This document shows, one piece after another, positions 15,603 through 24,584 of a stretch of DNA of 64,000 bases. Made by a program: the position numbers and the translations under genes. The stretch is taken from assembly GCF_024228675.1 (NCBI RefSeq), contig NZ_CP100462.1, forward strand, positions 310,001 through 374,000, given 5' to 3'. This DNA comes from Salinigranum marinum (lineage in GTDB: Archaea > Halobacteriota > Halobacteria > Halobacteriales > Haloferacaceae). The notes under the pieces were generated by a model, which had not been told where the DNA came from, did not search any database, and was given only the letters and a program-made list of their open reading frames with translations. Within the stretch, counting starts at the first letter, position 1; every line of letters starts with the position of its first letter.

Positions 15603-17324
15603 ATGAAGAACCAGGAGATCGCCACTACGCTCCGCGAGATCGCGGATTTCCTCGAAATCCAGGAGGTCGAGTACAAGCCGCGCGCCTATCGGACGGCCGC
15701 ACGGAATCTCGAGTCACTCTCGGAAGACATCGAAGACATCTACGAGCGCGGGGAACTCGAAGAGATCGAAGGCGTCGGGGAGTCGATCAGCGAGAAGATC
15801 GCGGAGTACCTCGAAACTGGGGAACTGGAGTACTACGAGGATCTCAAAGCGGACCTTCCCGTCGACATCGAGGCGATCACGAGCGTCGAGGGCGTCGGTC
15901 CAAAGACGGCCAAGAAACTGTACCTAGAACTCGATGTCCAGACGCTCGACGATCTCGAACACGCTGCCGAGGAGGGAGAGATTGCCGACCTCGAAGGGTT
16001 CGGCGAGAAGTCACAGCAGAACATCCTCGATCACATCGATCGGGCGAAAGAAAGCCAGGAGCGGATGCTTCTCGGTCGAGCGTTCCCGATCGCCCGGGAC
16101 GTCGAAAGCCGGCTTCACGACGCCGACGCCTTCGACCAAGTGGACATCGTGGGCTCGTTCCGACGGCGTCGACCCACCGTCGGCGATATCGACATCCTAG
16201 CGACCGCGTCCGATCCGAAGACAGCGATGGAGCGCTTCTGCACGCACGACGACGTCAAGGAGGTCCTCTCTCGAGGCGAGACGAAGTCGTCGGTCGTCGT
16301 CTCTGGTGACCTCCAGATGGATCTTCGGATCGTCGACGAGACGGAATACGGCGCGGCACTCGTCTATTTCACCGGCTCGAAGGACCACAACATCACGCTC
16401 AGGAATCAGGCGATCGACCGCGACTGGAAGCTCAACGAATACGGTCTCTTCGACGTCAGTGACGTCGACGACGGAGAGGGCGAACGGCGCGCTGGCGAGC
16501 GTCTCGCCGGGGAAACAGAGGACGATGTCTACGACACGCTGGACCTCGACTGGATTCCGCCAGAACTCCGCGAGGACACGGGTGAGGTCGACGCGGCGGC
16601 CGCGGGAGACCTCCCGAATCTGATCGAACTGGACGAGGTTCGCGGTGACTTACAGCTGCACACCGACTACTCCGACGGCTCTCATAGCGTCCGCGAGATG
16701 GCCGAGGCCGCAGCCGAGCGAGACCTCGAATACATCCTCGTTACCGATCACGGGCCGCATGCGCCGATTCCCAGCACACTCGATCAAGATTCATTCGAGG
16801 AACAGCACGCGGACATCGAAACGGTGAACGACGACCTCGACATCACGGTTCTCAAGGGAATCGAGGCCGAAATCACCGACTCGGGATTGGAACTGTCTGA
16901 CGACTGGTACGAGCACTGTGATCTGATTGTTGCGGGGATGCACAGCGATCCCTCCGATCCAACCGAGCGGGTGGTCACTGCGCTGCAGGATTTCCCCGTC
17001 GACATCTTTGCACACCCCTCGAACCGGTTGATCAACGAGCGAGAGCCGCTGGATCTCGATATGGAGACGGTGATGGAAACGGCTGCCGAGGAGGACGTCG
17101 CGATCGAGATCAACGCCCAGCCCGAACGGCTGGACCTCGATTGGGCGTCCGTCAAAGAATATCGCGATACTGTTTCGTACGTCGTCAGTACGGACGCGCA
17201 CACGACCGGCGAACTGGATTTCATGCATCTCGGGGTCTCGCAGGCCCGTCGCGGATGGTGTGAGGCGGGGAACGTCCTGAATGCGCGCTCACACGACGAT
17301 CTACTGCCGTTTTTCGAAGCGTGA
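15603..17324 (+). CDS. polX: PolX-type DNA polymerase/3'-5' exonuclease
   Basis: A 573-residue two-part enzyme starting MKNQEIATTLREIADFLEIQ. The helix-hairpin-helix region lies at about residues 45-145 (EIEGVGESISEKIAEYL, VEGVGPKTAKKLY). The polymerase-beta nucleotidyltransferase motif VGSFRRRRPTVGDIDIL is at about 182-198. The C-terminal PHP phosphoesterase starts at LQLHTDYSDGSHS (about 350) and continues through VTDHGPHA, AGMHSDPSDP and VVSTDAHTTGELDFM. It fills short gaps in base-excision repair. It is intact, next to nfo, and consistent with a repair cluster. Confidence 0.92.
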   Translation: MKNQEIATTLREIADFLEIQEVEYKPRAYRTAARNLESLSEDIEDIYERGELEEIEGVGESISEKIAEYLETGELEYYEDLKADLPVDIEAITSVEGVGPKTAKKLYLELDVQTLDDLEHAAEEGEIADLEGFGEKSQQNILDHIDRAKESQERMLLGRAFPIARDVESRLHDADAFDQVDIVGSFRRRRPTVGDIDILATASDPKTAMERFCTHDDVKEVLSRGETKSSVVVSGDLQMDLRIVDETEYGAALVYFTGSKDHNITLRNQAIDRDWKLNEYGLFDVSDVDDGEGERRAGERLAGETEDDVYDTLDLDWIPPELREDTGEVDAAAAGDLPNLIELDEVRGDLQLHTDYSDGSHSVREMAEAAAERDLEYILVTDHGPHAPIPSTLDQDSFEEQHADIETVNDDLDITVLKGIEAEITDSGLELSDDWYEHCDLIVAGMHSDPSDPTERVVTALQDFPVDIFAHPSNRLINEREPLDLDMETVMETAAEEDVAIEINAQPERLDLDWASVKEYRDTVSYVVSTDAHTTGELDFMHLGVSQARRGWCEAGNVLNARSHDDLLPFFEA

Positions 17325-17617
17325 TCAGGGGAGAGTTGAGAAATCTGGGTCGCTACTTTGAACCGCATCGCCGACGTTGTCGGATTCGCTCATGATTCAG
17401 TCTTCTTTCGTTCGCCAGACAGTTAGTCTTCTTATCGTTTTGGAAAGACCCAGATCTGTTTTAAACGATATAAGCGTCATTCCACCGGTCGGTGACCCAT
17501 GGTAATTCACCGATCAGATGAGATATCGGCTGGAGACAATCCCTCCATCTATATTGATTGCGAGAACCACGTCAAAAGTCGCGGGTGATTAACCTCGACC
17601 CGCATAATATCTAGTAT
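17325..17617. other. intergenic region, probable original nfo promoter
   Basis: No gene is supported. The last part (cgcataatatctagtat, ending at the ISH3 target repeat) originally lay directly before the nfo start codon at 19023, so this stretch probably contained the nfo promoter before ISH3 inserted. The AT-rich segment gttttaaacgatataag near 17457-17473 is another possible promoter element. Confidence 0.4.
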
Positions 17618-19019
17618 CAGTACTTCACGAAACTTCCTCGGCTAACCACCTCTGAAGCTTAAGTTCCGTGTCGAATCGACTCCACTATCGATCTTGACGA
17701 GGGGGTCACCGGAAGATCAAGAGAAGATCGTCGCTGTCGGCGGCGATCCGCCGCCGACGCGACAGCCTTGCCACTCACCGCAGGGGCGTACTCGATCGGT
17801 CGTTACCGGACGAACCGGTCGTCCGGCGGTCGGTTTGCGGGGACGGCCCGACGCGTCGCGAGGGCCGTCCACGCTGCCCGTCGGATCATGTTGGTGAACT
17901 CCTTATACGACCACTCCCAGAGGCGACGCCCGCCTCGGCGGGGCGTCGCCACATACTCCCAGTGCAGATACCGCCACACGTTCTGTACAGCAAACTCACT
18001 ACGACGTACAGCAGCCCGTACCGCCGGATCCTGTGTCGTAGTCGTCGCAATCGTTTGCTCGGAGAGTCGGTAGCTGGCCTCGATACCGAAAGCGTTTCGC
18101 GTAGTGGTATCGAGCGTCCGCGAGGAGAATTGATGAACGGCGCGTCAGCGGCGTAGCCGTGACGCGCCACGCCATGTTCGTCGTATCGTCCGTTCTGGTA
18201 GTACAGTCGATGTAGACGGGAAACTCGACGGTCCAGCTGTGACCGTCGAGTTTCGCCGTCATGTGTCGGTGAATCACGCGACTCCAGCCCTCGGAGAGTT
18301 CTTGCTTGATCGACTGACCCCACCGGATAATCGGGATGACGTACGCGTGGTTGTGCGCCTGCAGCAGCGTGAGACACTTGCTGTCGTAGAATTCTCGATC
18401 GAGGTAGACGGCCTTGACGCCGAGGTCAAGGCCGTCAAGGATACCGAGAAACTCGGCGAGGACGCTGCTGGCGGTGTCGCCGTCGACAAGACGGCGCACC
18501 GCCAGCGTGTGTAGCGTTTGTTCTTCACGCGTGCGTACAGCGTCGCGTACGCGTGGAATGCGGTTGTTCCACGCTTGGCTTCCGAGTGGTAGAGGCCCTC
18601 TGTGCCGTCTTCGTCACCGTAGTAGGGACGCAGGTGGAGGTCAGCGACGACCTCCACCTGCTTGGGAAGGGCATCGAGAATATCTCGCTGGAGGAGTGTG
18701 TTTCCGACTCGTTCGAGCTGTTCCAGCTCGAACTTCGTCCGAAGATGATAGAGGACGGCGTTGGCACGAGGGGAGTTAGCACTATTCTCACAAAGTGTCG
18801 AGATTGAGGTCCCGTCGGCGCACGCGCCGACGAGGACCTCACAGATCTCTTCCGACGTTATCTGAGCGTTCTCACCGAGAGTGATCGAAACTTCCTCGTC
18901 AAGGGTGTTGACGAGGAAGTTAAGAATCTGGTCCTCATGGAGTCTACTGTCTGCTTGCTGGGTTCTAAGCACACCTTCCGCAAGCAGACGTCTCAACTAA
19001 CCGGCTTCGTGAAGTACTG
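17618..19019 (-). mobile_element. ISH3-family insertion sequence
   Basis: Terminal repeats are cagtacttcacgaaac at 17618 and the complement of its near match (cagtacttcacgaagcc) ending at 19019. They are flanked by a 5-bp direct repeat agtat at 17613-17617 and 19020-19024. The 1402-bp length and 5-bp duplication fit the ISH3 group. The right-hand duplication overlaps the nfo start codon (agtatg). The transposase inside is frameshifted. Confidence 0.88.
17803..18996 (-). pseudogene. ISH3-family transposase with several frameshifts
   Basis: Starts MRRLLAEGVLRTQQADSRLH and follows the family through VEVVADLHLRPYYGDEDGTE and FHAYATLYARVKNKRYT. It then jumps frame to RRLVDGDTASSVLAEFLGIL and VKAVYLDREFYDSKCLTLL, then again to YYQNGRYDEHGVARHGYAAD, then to DARYHYAKRF, and so on to a stop at 17803. 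At least three indels are needed to rebuild the usual protein of about 390 residues. The number of lesions argues for true decay rather than one assembly error. Confidence 0.85.
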
Positions 19020-19022
19020 AGT

Positions 19023-19865
19023 ATGTTCAGGATCGGAGCACACGTTTCCATCTCCGATGGACTCGAGGCGGCCGTCGAACAGGAAGTCGAAGTGGGCGGA
19101 AACTGTGGGCAGATTTTCGTCGGATCCCCTCGGGGATGGGCGACCAGCGAGATTGACGAGACGGAGGCCGAAGCATTTCGAGACGCTGCTGACGAACAGG
19201 ACGTCGGTCCGTGGATCGTCCACGGCACATATCTCATCAACCTCGCGACGCCGAAAGATGACCTCGCGAGCAAGTCTATCGACTGTGTTCAGGACGAACT
19301 CGATGTGGCGGCGAAGCTGGACATCCCGTACTACGTGTTCCATCCCGGAGCGCATACCGGCGCCGGCGAGGAGACCGGCATCGGGAATGTCGGTGAGCGA
19401 CTGTCCGATGTCGACGTTCCGAACAACGTGACACTTCTGCTGGAGAACACAGCCGGAAAGGGCACCACTGTCGGCAAGCGACTCGAAGACCTCAATGACA
19501 TGGTGGAGACATCAGCCTACGAGTACGGTGATCTCGGGATCTGCCTCGATACGTGCCACCTCTTCGCTGCGGGGTACGACTTCACCGACGAAGCAGCGAT
19601 GGACGATCTCGTTGAGGAGGTCGATTCGACCGTCGGCATCGAGAACGTGCAGTATCTCCACCTCAACGACTCGAAACATCCGCTCGGCTCCGAGAAAGAC
19701 GAGCACGAGCACATCGGCGAGGGAGAAATCGGTGAGGCGGGCTTTCGCCAGTTCGTCAACCATGACGCACTTCGCGAGAAGCCGATGGTTCTCGAGACGC
19801 CCGAAGACGAGAAGGGATACGCGTGGAATATAGAGAAGGTGACGGAACTCCGAACAGACGACTGA
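19023..19865 (+). CDS. nfo: endonuclease IV (AP endonuclease)
   Basis: A 280-residue TIM-barrel enzyme, MFRIGAHVSISDGLEAAVEQ. Zinc-ligand regions of the Nfo family are all present: WIVHGTYLINLATP, YVFHPGAHTGAGEETG, LLENTAGKGTTVG, GICLDTCHLFAAGYD, LHLNDSKHPLGSEKDEHEHI and VLETP. It cleaves DNA at abasic sites in base-excision repair and works naturally with PolX upstream. The ISH3 element ends 3 bp before its ATG and an ISH8 element begins 10 bp after its stop, so its transcription must now start within or across ISH3. Confidence 0.92.
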   Translation: MFRIGAHVSISDGLEAAVEQEVEVGGNCGQIFVGSPRGWATSEIDETEAEAFRDAADEQDVGPWIVHGTYLINLATPKDDLASKSIDCVQDELDVAAKLDIPYYVFHPGAHTGAGEETGIGNVGERLSDVDVPNNVTLLLENTAGKGTTVGKRLEDLNDMVETSAYEYGDLGICLDTCHLFAAGYDFTDEAAMDDLVEEVDSTVGIENVQYLHLNDSKHPLGSEKDEHEHIGEGEIGEAGFRQFVNHDALREKPMVLETPEDEKGYAWNIEKVTELRTDD

Positions 19866-19875
19866 GGGGAACCTA

Positions 19876-21278
19876 CATCCGTCTTTAGTTAGGAGACGAA
19901 CCGCGTGACAGTAGCGGCTTATCGAGGCTACTTTTCGGAAGGAGTGAGGAGGAGAAGTCTGTGCACAACTCTCCGTCCTCACCTCGAATTATGCGTCGAC
20001 TCACTACGCTTTTTCCATCTGAGTTCCTCGAAGAGCACGCCGAGGAACTCGGCGTGGTCGAACGCAACAGGAAAACACAGATGCCCGCCCTCGTGTGGTC
20101 GTTCGTGTTCGGCTTCGCCGCAGGCGAGAGCCGAACACTCGCTGGATTCCGTCGCAGCTACAACGCTACCGCCGATGAACCGCTCTCTCCCGGCGGATTC
20201 CATCAGCGGTTGACGCCGACGTTTGCGGAGTATCTGCGCGACCTCGTCGAGCACGGCCTCGACGAGGTCGCTGTTCCCGACGCTGTTGACGCTGATATCG
20301 ACCGATTCAGGGACGTGATGATCGCTGATGGAACGGTGTTGCGGTTGCACGAGTTTCTCTCTGATGAGTTCCAAGCCCGTCACGAGGAGCAGGCTGGAGC
20401 GAAGCTCCACCTGCTCCACAACGCCACCGATGAGACGATTGAACGGATCGACGTGACAGACGAGAAAACGCACGACAGCACGCTGTTCAAGACAGGTTCG
20501 TGGCTACAAGGACGGCTGGTGTTGCTTGATCTGGCGTACTTCAAGTACCGCCGGTTCGCGTTGATCGACGAGAATGACGGCTACTTCGTGAGTCGGCTGA
20601 AGAAGAGCGCGAACCCGGTGATAACGGAGGAATTACGGGAATGGCGCGGGCGCGCCATTCCCTTGGAGGGCAAGCAGATCCACGATGTAGTCGATGATCT
20701 CTCGCGGAAGTATATCGACGTAGAGGTCGAAGCGGAGTTCAAGCGAGGCCAGTACGAGGGAACGCGCTCGCTGGATACGAAGCAATTCCGCGTCGTCGGC
20801 GTCCGCGATGAGGACGCCGACGACTACCATCTGTACATCACGAATCTGCCGCGAGATGAGTTCTTCCCAGAGGATCTAGCAACGTTGTATCGGTGTCGTT
20901 GGGAAGTAGAAACCCTGTTTCGTGAACTGAAGACGCAGTACGAGTTGGACGAGTTCGACACAAGCGACCCGGATGTAGTGAAAATTCTGCTGTATGCGGC
21001 GTTGCTGTCACTGCTGGTGAGCCGTGAGCTGTTGGATCTGGTTACCGAGCAGGCTGACGACGAGATCGTGTTTCCACCGGAACGCTGGGCGGCGACCTTC
21101 CGGTCGCACGCCCAGCTTATCCTCCACGAACTTGGTGAGTATCTCGGCTACTCGCCACCGCCGTTGCTGGAGCGGCTGATCGAGGATGCCCAGAAGATCC
21201 ACCAGCAACGAACGATACTCCAAGAGACGCTCGCTACCGCTACGCAACCGAGGTGTGAGGTCTAACTAAAGACGAATG
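19876..21278 (+). mobile_element. complete IS4-family (ISH8 group) insertion sequence
   Basis: Terminal repeats catccgtctttagttag (19876-19892) and ctaactaaagacgaatg (21262-21278) enclose a 1403-bp element. A perfect 10-bp target duplication ggggaaccta flanks it at 19866-19875 and 21279-21288. The size and 10-bp duplication agree with the ISH8 group. The intact ends, intact duplication and full-length transposase suggest a recent insertion between nfo and nrdJ. Confidence 0.93.
19991..21265 (+). CDS. IS4-family ISH8-group transposase, full length
   Basis: The ATG at 19991 (MRRLTTLFPSEFLEEHAEEL) gives 424 residues; the in-frame ATG at 19961 adds ten residues that look non-coding. DDE features are the aspartate in MIADGTVLRLHEF, the hydrophobic strand RLVLLDLAYFKYRRFALIDE and the YREK-type YRCRWEVETLFRELKTQYEL with the catalytic glutamate. 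It is intact and probably active on the flanking 17-bp ends. Confidence 0.92.
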   Translation: MRRLTTLFPSEFLEEHAEELGVVERNRKTQMPALVWSFVFGFAAGESRTLAGFRRSYNATADEPLSPGGFHQRLTPTFAEYLRDLVEHGLDEVAVPDAVDADIDRFRDVMIADGTVLRLHEFLSDEFQARHEEQAGAKLHLLHNATDETIERIDVTDEKTHDSTLFKTGSWLQGRLVLLDLAYFKYRRFALIDENDGYFVSRLKKSANPVITEELREWRGRAIPLEGKQIHDVVDDLSRKYIDVEVEAEFKRGQYEGTRSLDTKQFRVVGVRDEDADDYHLYITNLPRDEFFPEDLATLYRCRWEVETLFRELKTQYELDEFDTSDPDVVKILLYAALLSLLVSRELLDLVTEQADDEIVFPPERWAATFRSHAQLILHELGEYLGYSPPPLLERLIEDAQKIHQQRTILQETLATATQPRCEV

Positions 21279-21368
21279 GGGGAACCTATTTGCGAACGTG
21301 TCACTGGAGAATACTCTAATATTTTCAGAGTATGAGGTGTGAGACCATGTCTTAATACAACACACAAC

Positions 21369-23120
21369 ATGCCTAGACGTATGGGATCACTCGATAGTGT
21401 CGCTGAAACCGTCCTCCACCGGCGGTATCTGCAACAGGACGAGGAGGGAACCGTGATCGAAACGCCGGACGAGATGTTTCATCGTGTCGCGTCAAATCTC
21501 GCGAGGGCCGAGGCGCAGTTCGGTGGTGATGTCGAAACGACTGAAGAGCGGTTTTACGAGGCGATCAGCAATCTCGATTTTCTCCCGAATTCGCCGACGC
21601 TAATGAACGCTGGAACCGAGCTCCAGCAACTCGCCGCCTGCTTCGTCCTGCCGGTCGAGGACTCGATTGAGTCGATTTTCACAGCCGTCAAGCAAACGGC
21701 GCTCATCCACCAGAGCGGCGGTGGCACCGGGTTTTCGTTTTCGCGTCTCCGTCCCGAGGGCGACATCGTGAAGAAAACCGGCGGTGTCGCGTCGGGCCCG
21801 GTGAGCTTCATGAAAATCTTCGATGCGGCGACCGAGCAGATCAAGCAAGGAGGACGCCGCCGCGGCGCCAATATGGGCGTGCTCGACGTTATTCATCCCG
21901 ATATCGAGAAGTTCATCGCTGTCAAGTCGGACGATGACAACGATGACGTACTGCGGAATTTCAACCTCTCAGTGGCGACGACCGCCGAGTTCTGGGAGGC
22001 CTACGCGTCCGATGACTCCTACGAGATCATAAATCCAAGAACGGGCGCGGTTGTTCGACGAGCGGACCCTGACGCTATTCTCGATCAAATTTCCGAGGCA
22101 GCGTGGGAGGCCGGTGATCCGGGGATGTTGTTCCTCGATACGATCAACGAACACAATCCGACACCCCAGCTCGGGCGGATCGAAGCGACGAACCCCTGTG
22201 GCGAAGTGCCCGAACTCCCCTACGAGGCGTGTATCCTCGGATCGATTAACCTCGGCCACCACACGGACGGCGAGGAAGTCGACTGGGAGAAGCTCCGCGA
22301 GACTGTCCACCTCGCCGTGCGCTTTCTCGACAACGCCATCGAGATGTCGGAGTTTCCTGTTCCCGAGATCGAGGAAATGGTGACCAAAACGCGCAGACTG
22401 GGCCTCGGCGTGATGGGGTTTCAGGACATGCTCGTCGACCTCCGAATCCCCTACTTCTCCGAGGACACCGTCGAGTTCGCGGACGAGTTGATGACGTTCA
22501 TCCACGAGGAATCGTGGGCGGCGTCTCGGCAACTGGCGGACGAACGCGAGCCGTTCCCGGCGTGGGAAGACTCGATCCGGGAGGGGCCGATGCGGAACGC
22601 AACCACCACGACGATCGCCCCCACGGGGTCGATTTCACTCATCGCGGACTGTTCGGCCAGTATCGAACCCATCTACAACGTGGCCTACACGAAACAAGTG
22701 ATGGGCGGGCTGGAAATCATCAACGACCGCTTCGTCGACATTGCGACGGATCGAGGCTTCTACTCTGACGAACTCATCGAGGACCTCCACGGTCGAACTA
22801 CGATCCAAGACGTCGAGGAGATTCCTGACGACGTGAAGCTGCTATTCCAGACAGCCCACGATGTCCCTGCCGACCACCACCTCCGGGTGCAAGCGGCGTT
22901 CCAAGAACACGTCGATAACGCGGTGAGCAAGACCGTGAACCTGCCCCAATCCGCATCCGTCGACGACGTCAAAGAGATTTTTCTGTCCGCCCATGATCTC
23001 GACCTCAAAGGCATCACTGTCTTCCGAAGTGGGGCGAAATCCGAACAGGTGCTCGGTGAAAGCCCGCTCAAAGAAGAGTGCGTGGGCGAATGTGACTACG
23101 TTGCACCTCGCCAGGAGTAG
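21369..23120 (+). CDS. nrdJ: adenosylcobalamin-dependent (class II) ribonucleotide reductase
   Basis: From the ATG at 21369 (MPRRMGSLDSVAETVLHRRY), about 583 residues; a start at 21381 is also possible. The family core includes DFLPNSPTLMNAG, SGGGTGFSFSRLRPEG, ATNPCGEVPELPYEACILGS with the active-site cysteine, TTIAPTGSISLIADCSASIE and a C-terminal cysteine pair in KEECVGECDY that likely re-reduces the active site. It makes deoxyribonucleotides for replication and repair without oxygen or an iron subunit. The upstream IS sits 90 bp away and may have altered its promoter. Confidence 0.9.
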   Translation: MPRRMGSLDSVAETVLHRRYLQQDEEGTVIETPDEMFHRVASNLARAEAQFGGDVETTEERFYEAISNLDFLPNSPTLMNAGTELQQLAACFVLPVEDSIESIFTAVKQTALIHQSGGGTGFSFSRLRPEGDIVKKTGGVASGPVSFMKIFDAATEQIKQGGRRRGANMGVLDVIHPDIEKFIAVKSDDDNDDVLRNFNLSVATTAEFWEAYASDDSYEIINPRTGAVVRRADPDAILDQISEAAWEAGDPGMLFLDTINEHNPTPQLGRIEATNPCGEVPELPYEACILGSINLGHHTDGEEVDWEKLRETVHLAVRFLDNAIEMSEFPVPEIEEMVTKTRRLGLGVMGFQDMLVDLRIPYFSEDTVEFADELMTFIHEESWAASRQLADEREPFPAWEDSIREGPMRNATTTTIAPTGSISLIADCSASIEPIYNVAYTKQVMGGLEIINDRFVDIATDRGFYSDELIEDLHGRTTIQDVEEIPDDVKLLFQTAHDVPADHHLRVQAAFQEHVDNAVSKTVNLPQSASVDDVKEIFLSAHDLDLKGITVFRSGAKSEQVLGESPLKEECVGECDYVAPRQE

Positions 23121-23302
23121 TGAGAAGAAGCCACGTTTTCTCTGGTGGAGGAACGGAGCTGTCACCATCCGTGGCTCCCGAGTCGACTCACAAAGCGACT
23201 CGATTGGGTCGGATGACGCCTCGGAGTGCGTTCGGAACACCATATAACGATCTCGTCTCACCGAGCGAAGGTATAGGCTGCTGGCACCTGTGATGTCTCA
23301 CT

Positions 23303-23740
23303 ATGGGTGACGTGAATCTCGATCGCGCAATCGATCGTATGGTCGCGTTTCTCAGCGACCAGTTGGAGGAGGCCGGGAGTGAAGGATACGTCCTCGGAGT
23401 CAGGGGCGGACTCGACTCGGCAGTGGGAGCCACGCTCGCCGTCGAGGCGGTCGGGAGCGATGCCGTCACAGGCTTGATTCTGCCAGGTGCGCCGAGCGAC
23501 GACGATAATATCTATCGTGCCAGTCGTCGAAGGATTCCAAGAGCAGACGCCGTATAACGCGGAGCAGCTGGCAACGGGGAACGCTCGTGCTCGAACCAGG
23601 ATGGTTTTCGAGTACATGGAGGCGAATGTGAACGACCTCCTCGTACTGGGAACCACGAACAAAAGTGAGCTGCTGCTGGGCTACTTCACAAAGTATGGGG
23701 ACGGGAGAGTGGACCTGCGGCCGATGGCTGACCTGTACAA
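23303..23740 (+). pseudogene. NAD synthetase remnant with frameshift and truncation
   Basis: Starts MGDVNLDRAIDRMVAFLSDQ and shows the ATP-pyrophosphatase loop as VRGGLDSAVGATLAVEAV, where the family normally has SGG. Sequence is lost after LILPGAPSDDDN. Similarity resumes in another frame as IVPVVEGFQEQTPYNAEQLA, NARARTRMVFEYMEANVNDL and VLGTTNKSELLLGYFTKYGD, stopping at MADLYN near 23740. Both an internal deletion with frameshift and a missing C-terminus make it non-functional. It was the ammonia- or glutamine-dependent NadE step of NAD synthesis. Confidence 0.75.
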
Positions 23741-23964
23741 TGACGATCCCGCGTGCGGTCCTCCTCTCTATCGGTATCACGACGCTCCTGTACGTACTGG
23801 TTGGATTATCGGCGGTTGCGCTAGTTGACTGGCGCGTCCTGGACCGTTCGGCGTCGCCACTGGCAGAGGTTGCCCGGATCGGTTGGGGACCACTCGGGTC
23901 AACAGTGCTCGGTGCAATCGCTCTCTTCTCGACCACAAACACTGGGCCTTGTTTAGACGGTTAG
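23741..23964 (+). pseudogene. internal fragment of an APC-type amino-acid permease
   Basis: Directly after the NadE remnant, the frame reads PRAVLLSIGITTLLYVLVGL, SAVALVDWRVL and LGSTVLGAIALFSTTNT. These are two membrane helices of the kind found in the middle of APC-superfamily amino-acid transporters. Neither end of the permease gene is present; the fragment stops after GPCLDG at 23964. The direct join to nadE shows a deletion that fused two unrelated genes. Confidence 0.6.
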
Positions 23965-24068
23965 ACTCGGTCAGCCTGAGGAGTATCTCACTGGTATCGC
24001 CATACTAGTAGCTTCGGAGAAGTACCAAATCTACTAGAGACTGAAGCGGGACGGATTGGGTGTGCAAA

Positions 24069-24135
24069 GGCTCTGTTGAAACCCTCTGTATCTCACACGG
24101 TAGTATTGTCAGCTACTAAGGATTTCAATATAGCC
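24069..24135 (+). mobile_element. 67-bp miniature element (MITE) of the IS5-type family
   Basis: The ends ggctctgttgaaacc (24069-24083) and ggatttcaatatagcc (24120-24135) match, with few changes, the terminal repeats of the 5072-7415 transposon. Only about 36 bp lie between them, with no coding capacity. No clear 8-bp target duplication remains. It could be mobilised by the intact transposase at 5124-5945. Confidence 0.6.
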
Positions 24136-24197
24136 AGGGAGGTCCTCTCGTTACGCTGAGGGCTGAAACGGTCTGGTAGTACGGTACTCGACTGTCT

Positions 24198-24240
24198 TTA
24201 ACCAACAACAGCTGGAATTTTGGGGTCCGTTGTTGGTTAA
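24198..24240. repeat. palindrome ttaaccaac...gttggttaa, copy 1
   Basis: The 12-bp arms ttaaccaacaac (24198-24209) and gttgttggttaa (24229-24240) flank a 19-bp spacer. The same 9-10-bp arm core at similar spacing recurs at 53432-53472 and 55246-55286. Here it lies about 220 bp upstream of the giant operon. It could be an operator, a terminator or a recombination site. Confidence 0.7.
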
Positions 24241-24458
24241 TAGACTGTATTTCGTTCTCACATACGCCGTCCAACCGGAGTGTATGTAAGTATGATATAT
24301 TGTGGCGAAAATGGTCTGAAAACGCCGTCGTCTCGCTCGCGAAGCAACGTAGCCGGACGATCTGATTAAGATGATTTCGGTACCACTGGGCGCTGCGTAA
24401 CCGCTTCTCCGACTTCCCTCGCCGATAAAGCTATGTCACCGCCAGTCAGATTACGGTC

Positions 24459-24584
24459 ATGTTAGATTTCGAAAATATATCCGAGGGCGGGCGGGTTCTG
24501 ACCGACAGTGGCCTCGGCCGCAGGATCAACACGCGCGAACGCGACCGTACAGGGGTGGTGGGGCAGAAGGGGAGGCGGAAATGA
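24459..24584 (+). CDS. tiny leading ORF of the giant operon (41 aa)
   Basis: The ATG at 24459 opens a 41-codon frame beginning MLDFENISEGGRVLTDSGLG and ending in a very basic, arginine-rich tail (RRINTRERDRTG, GQKGRRK). Its TGA overlaps the next gene's ATG by 4 bp (ATGA). That junction type is repeated through the whole operon, which is the main reason to regard it as real. The basic tail is unusual among acidic haloarchaeal proteins. It may be a coupling leader peptide or a small component of the system. Confidence 0.45.
   Translation: MLDFENISEGGRVLTDSGLGRRINTRERDRTGVVGQKGRRK

Larger units (their letters stand above)
23966..24458. other. intergenic region before the giant operon
   Basis: About 490 bp without a supported gene. 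It contains a 67-bp miniature IS5-type element (24069-24135) and a strong palindrome (24198-24240). The stretch from 24241 to 24458 lies upstream of the giant operon and should hold its promoter. No single TATA box stands out; candidates are actgtatttcg near 24243 and atgatatattg near 24290-24300. Confidence 0.5.
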
